From: Pseudomonas viciae
Lineage (GTDB): Bacteria > Pseudomonadota > Gammaproteobacteria > Pseudomonadales > Pseudomonadaceae
Assembly: GCF_004786035.1 (NCBI RefSeq)
Contig: NZ_CP035088.1
Span: 3,322,001 to 3,386,000 of the forward strand
DNA: 64,000 nt
Direction of reading: 5' to 3'
This document shows, in pieces, positions 43,869 through 52,752 of this stretch (positions within the stretch are counted from its first letter, which is position 1; each line of letters starts with the position of its first letter). A program made the translations under genes and the position numbers. The notes under the pieces were generated by a model. The model saw nothing but the letters and a program-made list of their open reading frames with translations, ran no database searches and was not told the DNA's origin.

Positions 43869-44273
43869 TTACCCACGCATCTCTGGCGTATACACAAAGC
43901 ACAACTTGTTCCCCTCCGGATCCCGGCAATACGCCCCGAAGTACCCTGGCGAGTAATGCGGCCTGGGGCCTGGGGCGCCTTCGTCAAAGCCGCCCAGGGC
44001 GATGGCCTGCTCCCAGGCAGCGCGCACGGTTTGCGGTGAGTCGGCGGCAAAGCTCACTTGCATGCCATTGCCCCAGGTGGCGGGCAAGCCATTGAATGGC
44101 AGTTGCACAAAGACCTGTGGCCAAGGCTTTCCTGGTTGATGCCAACCTTCCCCCGGCGGGCCCGAGTCGTTTTCGCTGGCCATGCGCACCAACCCCAGGC
44201 AACCGAGAACGGCATCATAAAAAGCGACCATTTTCGGCAAGTCACGCGCGCCGATCTGTATGTGGCTGAACAT
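43869..44273 (-). CDS. VOC-family (glyoxalase-like) protein
   Basis: A 134-residue vicinal oxygen chelate protein: MFSHIQIGARDLPKMVAFYDAVLG at the N-terminus and the paired beta-alpha-beta module ending GYFGAYCRDPEGNKLCFVY. His and Glu/Asp positions typical of metal-binding glyoxalase or fosfomycin-resistance proteins are only partly recognisable, so no reaction is assigned. It converges with patB and lies 33 bases downstream of the DUF421 gene. Confidence 0.85.
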   Translation of the reverse strand: MFSHIQIGARDLPKMVAFYDAVLGCLGLVRMASENDSGPPGEGWHQPGKPWPQVFVQLPFNGLPATWGNGMQVSFAADSPQTVRAAWEQAIALGGFDEGAPGPRPHYSPGYFGAYCRDPEGNKLCFVYTPEMRG

Positions 44274-44306
44274 GTCCTTTTCCTTATATTCCGACGGTGC
44301 TAATGC

Positions 44307-44756
44307 TCAAGACTGCTCCTTGGCAATCACCGAAATTTTCCCGTTGCGCTCGATAATCGCAAACTTGATCTGCTCCAGGGTCTCGATACCCTGGCTCGAA
44401 CGTGCGGCCTCCATGATGTCTTCTTCCACCAATCGGGCATGGCGCATGCGCCCCTGGAGTATGCGACCGTTCTCGACAATGATGGTCGGGCCGCCGTCGA
44501 TCAGTTGCGAAACCCGTTTGGAACGCTGCTTGAGCAATGACAACCCGACGTCGATGGCAATCAGGGTGACGATCACCATCAGCGCGTTGGTTAACGAGAA
44601 ATCATCCCCCAGCAGCGCCTGTTGGGTGGCCTCACCGATGATCATCAACAACACGAAGTCGAAGGTGGTGAGGTCCGCCAGGGAGCGACGCCCGGCGATC
44701 TTGAACAACACCATCAATGCTACATACATCGCGGCGGCCCGCAGCACGGAATCCAT
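44307..44756 (-). CDS. DUF421 (YetF-like) membrane protein
   Basis: A 149-residue membrane protein with N-terminal hydrophobic helices (VLRAAAMYVALMVLFKIAG, FVLLMIIGEATQQALLG and NALMVIVTLIAIDVGLSLL) and the YetF C-terminal domain (GPTIIVENGRILQGRMRHARLVEEDIMEAAR). The family is of unknown function; YetF-type proteins have been linked to spore and membrane processes in Bacillus. It is short for the family, lacking extra C-terminal sequence. It is the last gene of a three-gene minus-strand operon with pncC and a small membrane protein. Confidence 0.88.
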   Translation of the reverse strand: MDSVLRAAAMYVALMVLFKIAGRRSLADLTTFDFVLLMIIGEATQQALLGDDFSLTNALMVIVTLIAIDVGLSLLKQRSKRVSQLIDGGPTIIVENGRILQGRMRHARLVEEDIMEAARSSQGIETLEQIKFAIIERNGKISVIAKEQS

Positions 44757-44763
44757 AGGTCAC

Positions 44764-45282
44764 CTAAGGGAAAATGAACTGATCGAAACTGAGCGAGGCG
44801 CCACCGGGCATGGCGAGGCGGCCGTGATAGATCCCCAGCCCCTGACCGAGCAACGACAGGTACAGACTGGCCTGCCCTTGGGCATCGGCCTGGACCCAAA
44901 ACCGCATGCCTTGGCCGGCACTCGCCGCACGCACCGGTTGGGGTTGCAGCGTCTGTACTTCAAAGCCTTGCAGCCACGCGCCGTCCAACGCCACTTCGAG
45001 CACGGCGTTGGGTTGACCCTTCATATGAACGATCATCGGATTGGTGGAGCCATTGCGATTAAACGTCTCGTATTCGACGCCGAGACTGCCATCGCGGCTC
45101 TGTAGATCGCGCGAGCTCAAGGGGCCGCGGGAGAACAAGCCAAGCAGGGTCAGGACCACCAGCAGCACCAGGATGTACCAGCCCACGCGCTCGAAACGCC
45201 AGACCTTGAGCTGGTAGTCCATGTCTTCACGCACCGGAAACACACGGCTGTGAAAGTCCTCTGGCTCAGTGGAATGGGGCAT
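44764..45282 (-). CDS. Hypothetical single-span membrane protein
   Basis: A 172-residue protein of no family I recognise. One strong transmembrane helix (VGWYILVLLVVLTLLGLFS, about residues 34-52) follows a charged cytoplasmic N-terminus; the remaining 115 residues look beta-rich and would be periplasmic, ending in SLSFDQFIFP. It sits 9 bases after pncC and 7 bases before the DUF421 gene, so the three are co-transcribed and it may be a partner of the DUF421 protein. Confidence 0.8.
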   Translation of the reverse strand: MPHSTEPEDFHSRVFPVREDMDYQLKVWRFERVGWYILVLLVVLTLLGLFSRGPLSSRDLQSRDGSLGVEYETFNRNGSTNPMIVHMKGQPNAVLEVALDGAWLQGFEVQTLQPQPVRAASAGQGMRFWVQADAQGQASLYLSLLGQGLGIYHGRLAMPGGASLSFDQFIFP

Positions 45283-45291
45283 GGCGACTCC

Positions 45292-45792
45292 TTATCGGCG
45301 CTCTCCGGCCAAAGCCCGTTGGTGAAAATGCCGCAGTTGAAGAAGCGCGTGTTCAGCGGCCCACATTTGCACCTGGCCGCGGCTGCCGAAAAACCGTTCC
45401 TGGCGACTGAACAGTGCTCGCTGGCCGTTCACCTCGAACGCCCAGGCAAAACAGACGGTGCCGGCGGGAATGCCGTCCATGTCGTCCGGTCCGAGAATGC
45501 CGGTGGTCGCCACCGCCACGTTGGCATTAGCGTCATGCAGCGCGCCGAGGGCCATTTCCTTGGCGACTTCGCGGCTGGTGAGGTTGAAGGTCTCTATGGT
45601 GCGCGGGTTTACCCCCAGCAGCCGTTGTTTCGCCTCCGGGGAATACACCACGTAACCGCTTTCGATCAGCGATCCACTGCCCGGCACCTCGGCCAGTAAC
45701 GTGACGATCTGGCCGGCGGTGCAGGATTCGGCCGTGGTCAGGCGCAGTTCATGTTCACGCAGGTACTCACAAATGGAGCGGGCAACGGTCAT
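45292..45792 (-). CDS. pncC: CinA C-terminal-domain protein, nicotinamide-nucleotide amidohydrolase
   Basis: Deamidates NMN to NaMN, recycling NMN from DNA ligase and other reactions. The 167-residue stand-alone CinA C-terminal domain has the family motifs LTTAESCTAGQ (with the catalytic Ser/Thr region), GYVVYSPEAK and TGILGPDD. The chosen ATG has AAAGGA 9 bases upstream; the open frame continues 36 codons further without support. Several pseudomonads carry more than one CinA-type gene, so this may be a secondary copy: the usual pncC lies next to recA. It leads the operon with two membrane-protein genes. Confidence 0.85.
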   Translation of the reverse strand: MTVARSICEYLREHELRLTTAESCTAGQIVTLLAEVPGSGSLIESGYVVYSPEAKQRLLGVNPRTIETFNLTSREVAKEMALGALHDANANVAVATTGILGPDDMDGIPAGTVCFAWAFEVNGQRALFSRQERFFGSRGQVQMWAAEHALLQLRHFHQRALAGERR

Positions 45793-45959
45793 GGCAAGTC
45801 GTCCTTTCATGGTGCTGATGGGTTGACCCCCGCCGTAATGATTCATTCCCTTTATCGCGCCGCCGCCCGGATGCGGCAAATAAATGAAACCGCGACCCAA
45901 TCCTGTACCTCAAATTCGTAGGAGCCTCATGCAGAGGCTGTCTTGATCAGGAGGTCGTC

Positions 45960-46571
45960 ATGTCTGCGCCTTTCGTCAAACTGTTCACCCATCCCGAGTT
46001 CGCCTGGGCGGATATCCGCGAGCAAGAGCAGGCTCATCCGCGCCATTACCTGAGCCATTTGCTGTTGCTGGCCTTGATTCCCGCAGTGTGTCTGTTCATC
46101 GGTACCACCTGGACCGGCTGGAGCCTGGCCGAAAACGAAACGGTACGGCTCAGCAGCGCCAGCGCACTGCAATTATGCGTGCTGCTGTACCTGACCATCG
46201 TCGCCGGCGTGGCGCTCATGGGGTTGTTCATTCGCTGGATGTCCCGCACTTTCGACGCCCGGCCGACGGTCAACCAGTGCATCGGGTTCGCGGCGTATAC
46301 CGCCACGCCGTACTTCCTCGCCGGGATTTTCGGGCTCTACCCCAACCGTTGGCTGACGGTGGCCGTGTTGGCGGTGGCCTCGGCCTACTCGACATTCTTG
46401 CTGTTTGTCGGGCTACCCAAGTTCATGAGTCTCAGGAAAGAACAGGGCCTGCTGTACTCGGCCAGCGTCTGGGGCGTCGGGTTGTTGGTGCTGGTGACGA
46501 TCCTGGTGGAGATGATCCTGCTGTGGTTCAACGTGTTGCAGCCGGAATACCTGCGTTTTCCGGCAAGTTGA
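45960..46571 (+). CDS. Yip1-family inner-membrane protein
   Basis: A 203-residue protein with five predicted membrane helices (including HLLLLALIPAVCLFIG, LQLCVLLYLTIVAGVALMG and LLVLVTILVEMILLWFNVL) after an amphipathic N-terminus (PFVKLFTHPEFAWADIREQEQ) typical of bacterial Yip1 domain proteins. AGGAGG lies 5 bases upstream of the ATG, a strong site. The function of the bacterial family is unknown. It diverges from pncC and converges with ligD. Confidence 0.88.
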   Translation: MSAPFVKLFTHPEFAWADIREQEQAHPRHYLSHLLLLALIPAVCLFIGTTWTGWSLAENETVRLSSASALQLCVLLYLTIVAGVALMGLFIRWMSRTFDARPTVNQCIGFAAYTATPYFLAGIFGLYPNRWLTVAVLAVASAYSTFLLFVGLPKFMSLRKEQGLLYSASVWGVGLLVLVTILVEMILLWFNVLQPEYLRFPAS

Positions 46572-46608
46572 GCATCAACTTGTTCACAAGGTTCACGTGT
46601 CGCGGGGT

Positions 46609-49224
46609 CTACTTATCGGGCTTTTTCATGCCAATCCGCCGACGCATGTCGGCGGTGATGCTCTGGCGGGTTTTCTTGAGGCCGGCCCAGGGCTCGTGAC
46701 CGACTTCCATCAGGCGCTCATGAACGTTGTGCACGTTCCACAGGTTCGCGCCCTTGAGCTCGGCAACTTCCTCGCGAAAGATCGGCACCGACACCGGCAG
46801 CCCTTCCCGGGTGCGCGCGGCATAGGCGCAAATGGTGGTAGCGCCCAAACCGTTGCGCAGGTAATCGATGAAAATCCGCCCTACCCGGTTTTTTGGCCCG
46901 GACACCGCCGAGAAACGGTCCGGCAACAGCTTGGCCATGTGGCTGACGATGGCATGGCTGAATCCCTTGACCTCATCCCAACCCAACTTTCGCGTCAACG
47001 GCACCACCACATGAATGCCCTTGCCGCCGCTGGTCTTGAGAAACGCCTTGAGTCCCAGCTCATCGAGCACCGACAAGGTCAGTTGCGTGGCCTCCACCAT
47101 GCGTTTCCAGGGCAATGCCGGATCCGGGTCAAGGTCGAGGACAAAGCGGTCGGGCTTGTCCAGGTTCACCGTCGTGGCGTTCCAGGTGTGCAGCTCCACC
47201 GTGCTCATCTGCACCGCGCCGATCAGGGCCTCGGCGTTGTTGATGATCATCACCGGCTGCCCCGTCAGCGCCTTGTCCAGGCAGGTTATGCCGGGGATCG
47301 CCAGGTGTTCGGCGTTTTTTTGGAAGAACAGCTCACCGGCGATCCCATCGGGTGCGCGCACCAGCGCCACCGGGCGATCAGCCAATTCCGGCAGAATGAA
47401 TTCGGCGACGCTGGCGTAATACTCGGCCAGTTGCAGCTTGGTGGTGCCACTGCTGACGTCGATGACTCGGTCCGGATGCGTGATACGCACCTTTGCGTCC
47501 ATGGCCGGCGCCTGGGTGGCTTTCGCCTTGGATTTGGCCGGTTTTTTTTCAGCTTTGCCTGTCGCTGAGGATTTCTTCGTAGAAGCGGGCTTTTTCACGG
47601 GTTTGGCAAGCTCCTGAGTGATTGCCTCGGCCGGTTTGTCGTTGCGCAAACCATGGAACACGGCATGACGCACCGAGCCTTCCTTGGTCATTTCGGCAAA
47701 CGCCACCTCGGCCAGCAGCGTCGGTTTCAGCCAATGCACGCCTTTGGCTTCGTAGCCGGTAGGCGGATTGACCACGGCGGCCTTCTTCGTTTCCAAGGGC
47801 AACAGCTGTTGGTGGATGCTTTTAAGGGTGGTTTCATTAAACCCGGTGCCGACCTTGCCGGCGTAGCGCAACTCACCGCTGTCAGCATCATGCAGCCCCA
47901 GCAGCAAGGCGCCGAAGGCGTTGCGGGCACCCTTGGGGTCGCTGAACCCAACCACCACGAACTCCTGGCGATTCTTGCATTTGAGCTTGATCCAATCATT
48001 GCTGCGCCGGGAAACATAGGCGCTGCCCAGCCGTTTGCCGATCAGCCCCTCCATCTGCATCTGGCAGGCGCTATTGAGCAACGCTTCAGGGGTTTCTTCG
48101 AAGGCATCGGAAAACCGCAGCAGTGGATCTTCGTTGCGTTCGAGCACCGCCGCCAGCGCGGCCCGTCGCGCCTCCACGGGCACTTTGCGCAGATCCATGC
48201 CGTTGAGATAAGGCAAGTCGAACAGGTAATAAGCGATCTTGGCGCTGCTGCCGACCTCGAAGGCGTTCTGCAAGGCCTGGAAGTCCGGCACACCCTGGTC
48301 GTTGGCCACCACCATTTCGCCGTCGAGCCAGGCCGACTCCAACCCCAAGCCGGCCAAAGCCTCGGCTTGCTTGGGCAGTTTGTGGGTCCAGTCATGGCCG
48401 TTGCGGGTGATCAGCCGTACATCGCCGTGTTCAATGCGCGCCATGACCCGGTAACCGTCAAACTTGATTTCGTAGAGCCATTCGCCGTCGGGCGCAGTCT
48501 CCACCAAGGTGGCCAGCTCAGGTTTGAGTGTTGCGGGGATCGGCCCGACCACGGCGCCGTTGAGGGTGGTTTTCGAGGCTTTTTTTGACGGTTTCGCCTT
48601 GGCGGCTTTTTCAGGTGCTTTTGCGGCTTTGGCTGCGGCGGTGCCCCGCCGCTTGGGCACCAGGGTGCGATCGCTGAGCACGCTGTCCGGCTCCGCTTGC
48701 ACCACGTCATATTCGCATGCCGGGCGGGCCGCCTCGTCCTGATGCTTGATCAAGAACCACTGCTCCTGCTTGCCGGGCATGTGGGTGCGCACCAGATTCC
48801 ACAGGCCGGCGAGCTTTTCGCCTTGCAGCTCGAACTTGAGCCGGCCTTTTTCATAAGCTTCGTGGGCATCGCCCTGGGGAATCCACACGCCTCGGTCCCA
48901 GACAATGACATCGCCGGCACCGTAATGCCCTTCGGGAATGCTGCCCTCAAACGTCGCGTAATCCAAGGGATGGTCTTCGACATGGACCGCCAGGCGCTTG
49001 ACCTTAGGGTCCAGGGACGGCCCCTTGGGCACCGCCCAGCTCTTGAGCGCACCGTCCAGCTCCAGGCGGAAGTCGTAATGCAGCCGCGAGGCATCGTGCT
49101 TTTGAATGCAGAACTGCAAGGCATGGGCGGCTTTTGCTGATTTGCGCGAGCGTTTCGCCGCCGGCTCCGGGGTGGCGGCGAAATCGCGCATGCGGTTGTA
49201 GTCCTCAAGGGTCTTGCTGCTCAT
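46609..49224 (-). CDS. ligD: DNA ligase D, multifunctional NHEJ enzyme
   Basis: ATP-dependent ligase of bacterial non-homologous end joining, 871 residues. Domain order is phosphoesterase (about 30-190: KHDASRLHYDFRLELDG with His43, His49 and Asp51), ligase (about 225-530, adenylated Lys254 in YEIKFDGYR), a Lys/Ala-rich linker, and polymerase/primase (about 580-871, with the DLDPDP metal motif). This is the Pseudomonas arrangement. No Ku gene is present in the window. It overlaps the upstream carboxylate-amine ligase gene by four bases (ATGA) and is the last gene of a four-gene minus-strand operon. Confidence 0.96.
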   Translation of the reverse strand: MSSKTLEDYNRMRDFAATPEPAAKRSRKSAKAAHALQFCIQKHDASRLHYDFRLELDGALKSWAVPKGPSLDPKVKRLAVHVEDHPLDYATFEGSIPEGHYGAGDVIVWDRGVWIPQGDAHEAYEKGRLKFELQGEKLAGLWNLVRTHMPGKQEQWFLIKHQDEAARPACEYDVVQAEPDSVLSDRTLVPKRRGTAAAKAAKAPEKAAKAKPSKKASKTTLNGAVVGPIPATLKPELATLVETAPDGEWLYEIKFDGYRVMARIEHGDVRLITRNGHDWTHKLPKQAEALAGLGLESAWLDGEMVVANDQGVPDFQALQNAFEVGSSAKIAYYLFDLPYLNGMDLRKVPVEARRAALAAVLERNEDPLLRFSDAFEETPEALLNSACQMQMEGLIGKRLGSAYVSRRSNDWIKLKCKNRQEFVVVGFSDPKGARNAFGALLLGLHDADSGELRYAGKVGTGFNETTLKSIHQQLLPLETKKAAVVNPPTGYEAKGVHWLKPTLLAEVAFAEMTKEGSVRHAVFHGLRNDKPAEAITQELAKPVKKPASTKKSSATGKAEKKPAKSKAKATQAPAMDAKVRITHPDRVIDVSSGTTKLQLAEYYASVAEFILPELADRPVALVRAPDGIAGELFFQKNAEHLAIPGITCLDKALTGQPVMIINNAEALIGAVQMSTVELHTWNATTVNLDKPDRFVLDLDPDPALPWKRMVEATQLTLSVLDELGLKAFLKTSGGKGIHVVVPLTRKLGWDEVKGFSHAIVSHMAKLLPDRFSAVSGPKNRVGRIFIDYLRNGLGATTICAYAARTREGLPVSVPIFREEVAELKGANLWNVHNVHERLMEVGHEPWAGLKKTRQSITADMRRRIGMKKPDK

Positions 49225-50384
49225 GGACCGCCTGCCACCTGCAGCAAGGCCGGATCGGCGGCAGGCATCCCGGCGGTTTCCGCCAACAATTGATCGACGA
49301 CTCGGCTCAAGGCCTGTTCGGTGGTGTCACCCAGTAGCAGCCCCTGCTCATAGAGAACGATCTGCCGGTCGGCACTGATGCCTTCCTGGACGATGCGGCG
49401 TGCTTGTTTGAATACATCCTGGACGCCAAGCTCTGCGGCAGTGTCACCGAAGGTTTCCTCCGCCAGAGTGAGCCACTCGCCGATGAGCATGGGTTGTTCC
49501 TGCCCCTGGACAATGAATTCCGCCAGAATCCCATAGCGCTTGGCCCGCCAGCGGTTTTCCTTGAGGATCCACTGGGACATCAGGCTGTAATGGGCGCCGG
49601 GGCGCGGCTGGGCGATGGCATGGGCCACCATCAGGCGAAACAGCGAGACGATACACAGCACGTCTTCGACTCGAGGGCAGGCATCGCAAATTCGCAATTC
49701 CAGCGTCGGGTAACGCGACGAAGGTCGTATCACCCACCAGCAGTCGCTGGGTTGGCGAATGGAGCCGGTGCGCATGAGCATGTCGACATAACCGGCGAAC
49801 GCCGACTCATCCTCGAAAAACTCCGGCACGCCCATGCGCGGCCATTCATCGCAGGCGACTTGCCGATAGCTGCTGAAACCACTGTAGGCGCCGTTCCAGA
49901 AGGGTGACGAAGCGCTCAGCGCGAGGAACATGGGCAGCCACGGCAACACCTCATTCATGACCCGCACGCGGTCCTGATTGGCGGGCACCTCGACGTGTAC
50001 ATGCAGGCCCGACAGCACGCTGCGCCGAGCCACCCGTTGATAATCGTCGAACAGTTGCTGGAAGTGCAATTCATCAGTGGGTTGCAGGACCTGGGTGGCC
50101 TTGGGGTGTGAGCCTGCGCTCAGCAGCCCCAGGCCATAGGGCGCCAACCGCTGGTTCAGGCCCCTACGCACCCCGGTCAAGTAGTCTGCGGCCTCGGCCA
50201 GGCTGCGAAAAATGGGCGAGGCCATCTCGACCTGGCACTGGAACATCTCATGGGCGAAATGCTTGCCCAACTGTTCCCGGCACGCCGCGACGGCGCCCTC
50301 GGGCGGCTCACCGGGCATGCAGCGGGTTTGCAGGTCGGTGATGAAATACTCCTCTTCAATGCCGAACTTCATGCGCCTGTTCAT
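49221..50384 (-). CDS. Carboxylate-amine ligase, glutamate-cysteine ligase family 2 (YbdK-like)
   Basis: A 387-residue ATP-dependent enzyme of the GCS2 family. It opens with FGIEEEYFITD and has GLHVHVEVP, the metal-binding core, and PSSRYPTLELRICD near residue 235. YbdK of E. coli has weak gamma-glutamylcysteine synthetase activity, but many family members ligate other carboxylates and amines, so the substrate is open. The start has GGAGGG at 7 bases, although it overlaps the methyltransferase gene by 29 bases. Position between a methyltransferase and ligD suggests a stress-related role or a small biosynthetic set. Confidence 0.9.
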   Translation of the reverse strand: MNRRMKFGIEEEYFITDLQTRCMPGEPPEGAVAACREQLGKHFAHEMFQCQVEMASPIFRSLAEAADYLTGVRRGLNQRLAPYGLGLLSAGSHPKATQVLQPTDELHFQQLFDDYQRVARRSVLSGLHVHVEVPANQDRVRVMNEVLPWLPMFLALSASSPFWNGAYSGFSSYRQVACDEWPRMGVPEFFEDESAFAGYVDMLMRTGSIRQPSDCWWVIRPSSRYPTLELRICDACPRVEDVLCIVSLFRLMVAHAIAQPRPGAHYSLMSQWILKENRWRAKRYGILAEFIVQGQEQPMLIGEWLTLAEETFGDTAAELGVQDVFKQARRIVQEGISADRQIVLYEQGLLLGDTTEQALSRVVDQLLAETAGMPAADPALLQVAGGP

Positions 50385-51357
50385 CGATAATCCCTCCGAT
50401 ACCCGCGCCGATGCGGGTTACAACCAACGCCACCACGGCGATCCTTTCCACGTCCTGATAACCCGGCGTGAGCAATTCCTCGCCAAACACATCCGGGTCC
50501 AATTCTCGATACGTCCAGCCAAAATCCGCCGAGTCGCGCCAGGGTCCCAGGGCCTCCAGAAACGGATCGCGACCATCGACCATTGCCACACCCGTGTAGA
50601 GCACCAGCGAGCCGCCCGGCGTGAGGCGAGGCAACGCCTGTTCGACGATGCGCAGTGACAGACCGGCACCCAGTACCCCGCCACCATGGCGATAGGCGCG
50701 CTCGGACGGATCAGCCATGTAGGGCGGATTGGCAACAATCAGGTCGAAGTTGCCCTCCACGTCCTCAAGGACGTCGCTGCGGGCGATCTCGACGTTGGCG
50801 ACTTCGGCCAGCGCTGCGTTCACCGCACTCAGGCGCAGGGCCAATGGGTTGATGTCCAAGGCCAGCACTTGCGCCTCACGCCGGGCCCGGGCAATCACAA
50901 TGGCGCCGACACCCGCGCCGCAACCGATGTCCACGGCGCGATGCACCGCAGTGAAATTCTGTTGTAGATGAGTATGGATCAGCTGGGCGAAGCGGTAGCT
51001 GTCAGGGCCGAAAAACACGGCATCGGCGGCCTGGGTGGGGAATTGCGAATGGGCGAACAGCAAGCCGTCCAGGCTCGACCAGCGCACCCGACTGCGCAAT
51101 AGACCCTCGCGCTCCTCCAGCACTTGGGCTTCCTGCAATTGCCGCTGCTCATCGGCACTGATCAGCCCCGGGGCAAAGGGTCGCGACCAGCCAAACACAT
51201 CCCGCAGGGTCTTGGAATGTTCGTTGCCGGGCCGCTGGTTGACCCGTTCGTGAGTCAGGGGCGTCGGGGTGATAAAACGATAGCCGTCGGCTTGCAGGCG
51301 ACGGCCCAGTTGCAACAGCGCCAAGTCGGGTTCGGACAGGCGTTCTTCCTGATTCAT
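50356..51357 (-). CDS. Class I SAM-dependent methyltransferase (HemK/PrmC-like fold)
   Basis: A 333-residue methyltransferase. SAM motif I is VDIGCGAGVGA (residues 142-152), the acidic strand 2 is ALDINPLAL, and NPPY (210-213) is the motif of enzymes acting on amide, amine or base nitrogen. The N-terminal 100 residues (LLQLGRRLQADGYRFITPTPLTHERVN) are not part of the catalytic fold and are not recognised. AGGAG lies 6 bases before the ATG. It is tightly coupled to its neighbours in the operon. The target could be a protein glutamine or a small molecule. Confidence 0.9.
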   Translation of the reverse strand: MNQEERLSEPDLALLQLGRRLQADGYRFITPTPLTHERVNQRPGNEHSKTLRDVFGWSRPFAPGLISADEQRQLQEAQVLEEREGLLRSRVRWSSLDGLLFAHSQFPTQAADAVFFGPDSYRFAQLIHTHLQQNFTAVHRAVDIGCGAGVGAIVIARARREAQVLALDINPLALRLSAVNAALAEVANVEIARSDVLEDVEGNFDLIVANPPYMADPSERAYRHGGGVLGAGLSLRIVEQALPRLTPGGSLVLYTGVAMVDGRDPFLEALGPWRDSADFGWTYRELDPDVFGEELLTPGYQDVERIAVVALVVTRIGAGIGGIIDEQAHEVRH

Positions 51358-51366
51358 GCAGGGCTC

Positions 51367-52752
51367 CTAGCGCAGTACGGATTTGAGTTCGATAAAGCGA
51401 CGCGTTGCCAGCAACCCGGCCGGATGGCTGTGGCAGCGGGCCGAAAGCCAGGGCATCAGGGTCTGCATCCGCGCATCGGGCGCCTGCCCTTGCAGCGTCT
51501 GCTGAAGGTTCTGTACGTCGGGATCTTCAACCGGCATCTGTGGCTCGCAGGCCGCCCCTTGGCTGCGCCGTGGGCTGTTGCGTGCGCCTTCCTTCAACCA
51601 GTCGCCGGCGATCCAATCGTGCAGCAACTGTTTTTCATACGGGCTGAACACCCCAAACATCGCCGCGCCCGCGCCTTCAATCAGCGTCCAGAAACGGCTG
51701 TTCTGTGGGTCCTCGTGACGCTTGATCCAGCCCTTGTCCTGCATTGCCGCCAGGAAGCCTTCCAGTTGGCCCGGCGCCGAGAGCCACTGGTTGACGGTCT
51801 TGCCTTCGAACTTGCAGTAATCGGAATGCATGTGCTGGCCGAACGGGCGTTTGCGTTCGAGCATGTCCAGCACTTCGCGGTAGAGGTCGAACGACTCGAT
51901 GATCGTCCGGCTGCCCTGCCCCAGGTCGTTGAGGCGATAGCCCAGGGTGACCCGGCGCCAGAAAGACTCGCGGTCGGCTTCCATCGGCATCAATTGCATC
52001 AACGATTGCACGGCCTTGTGGGCATGGCCGGTGCTGGCGTTGTCGATGGTCACATGGAGGGTGAAGTAGTACGGATCGATGTCCAGCTCGCTCAGTTCAT
52101 AAGCGCTGATCAACAGGTGCAAGGGCAGTTGTTCGTAACCCAGGTTGTAGCCGATGACTTCGGGCAAGTACTCATCGCCGGCGTAACCCAAAGCCAGTTG
52201 CACAGCACCTTGCAGGTAGCGTTCGTCGGCGATGTCCGGTGCGTCCTGCAGGCCATGTTCGGCGAGCAGCTTGCGGTAGATCACCACGTGGTTTTGCGCC
52301 GGGTTGCCGTCCCCCAGTTCTTCCAGGTAGGTGCACAACAGCCCTTCGAAACGATGGTCGTGCCAGTGCTTGAGTACCCCATATAGCCAGGCGCCGTCGA
52401 CGAGCTTGGTGGGCGCCACGGCTTGCAGGAAATACAAGGCGTGGGCCTTGCTGCTGAAAAACTCCCGCGGACCACCGCCTTTGCGCCGTTCCAGGTACTC
52501 GGCGTATTGCCGAGCCACGCCGGCGCTGTGTTGCTCGACCCAGGTTTGCAGGGCCGTGGGGTCGTCGGGCATTTCTTGAGGCAATGCCTGGGCCTGTTCA
52601 ACGCACTGCTGAATAAACGCTTGGGCGACAGCTTGTTTGTCAGCATCGTCGGCGCCCTGGAGCAGTCGTTCGTAGCATTGGCGCACTGTCCCGGCATCAG
52701 TGACAGGTTGCACGGTGGCAGGCCGGGATTGGAGGGTTGTCAGCGCAGTCAT
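51367..52752 (-). CDS. Iron-containing redox enzyme, heme-oxygenase-like fold
   Basis: A 461-residue protein whose residues about 95-260 look like a heme-oxygenase-like (HDO) domain. Candidate metal ligands are Glu144/Glu145 in YLEELGDG, His155 in NPAQNH, Glu207 in GYNLGYEQ, and His233, Asp237 and His243 in TLHVTIDNASTGHAH. HDO enzymes (UndA, SznF, BesC and CADD are examples) use a di-iron centre and O2 for oxidations of amino acids or fatty acids. The C-terminal 200 residues hold an unrecognised domain (GFLAAMQDKGWIKRHED... GVFSPYEKQLLHDWIAGDW). It is the first gene of the operon; AGAGG lies 5 bases from the ATG. The substrate is unknown. Confidence 0.82.
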   Translation of the reverse strand: MTALTTLQSRPATVQPVTDAGTVRQCYERLLQGADDADKQAVAQAFIQQCVEQAQALPQEMPDDPTALQTWVEQHSAGVARQYAEYLERRKGGGPREFFSSKAHALYFLQAVAPTKLVDGAWLYGVLKHWHDHRFEGLLCTYLEELGDGNPAQNHVVIYRKLLAEHGLQDAPDIADERYLQGAVQLALGYAGDEYLPEVIGYNLGYEQLPLHLLISAYELSELDIDPYYFTLHVTIDNASTGHAHKAVQSLMQLMPMEADRESFWRRVTLGYRLNDLGQGSRTIIESFDLYREVLDMLERKRPFGQHMHSDYCKFEGKTVNQWLSAPGQLEGFLAAMQDKGWIKRHEDPQNSRFWTLIEGAGAAMFGVFSPYEKQLLHDWIAGDWLKEGARNSPRRSQGAACEPQMPVEDPDVQNLQQTLQGQAPDARMQTLMPWLSARCHSHPAGLLATRRFIELKSVLR

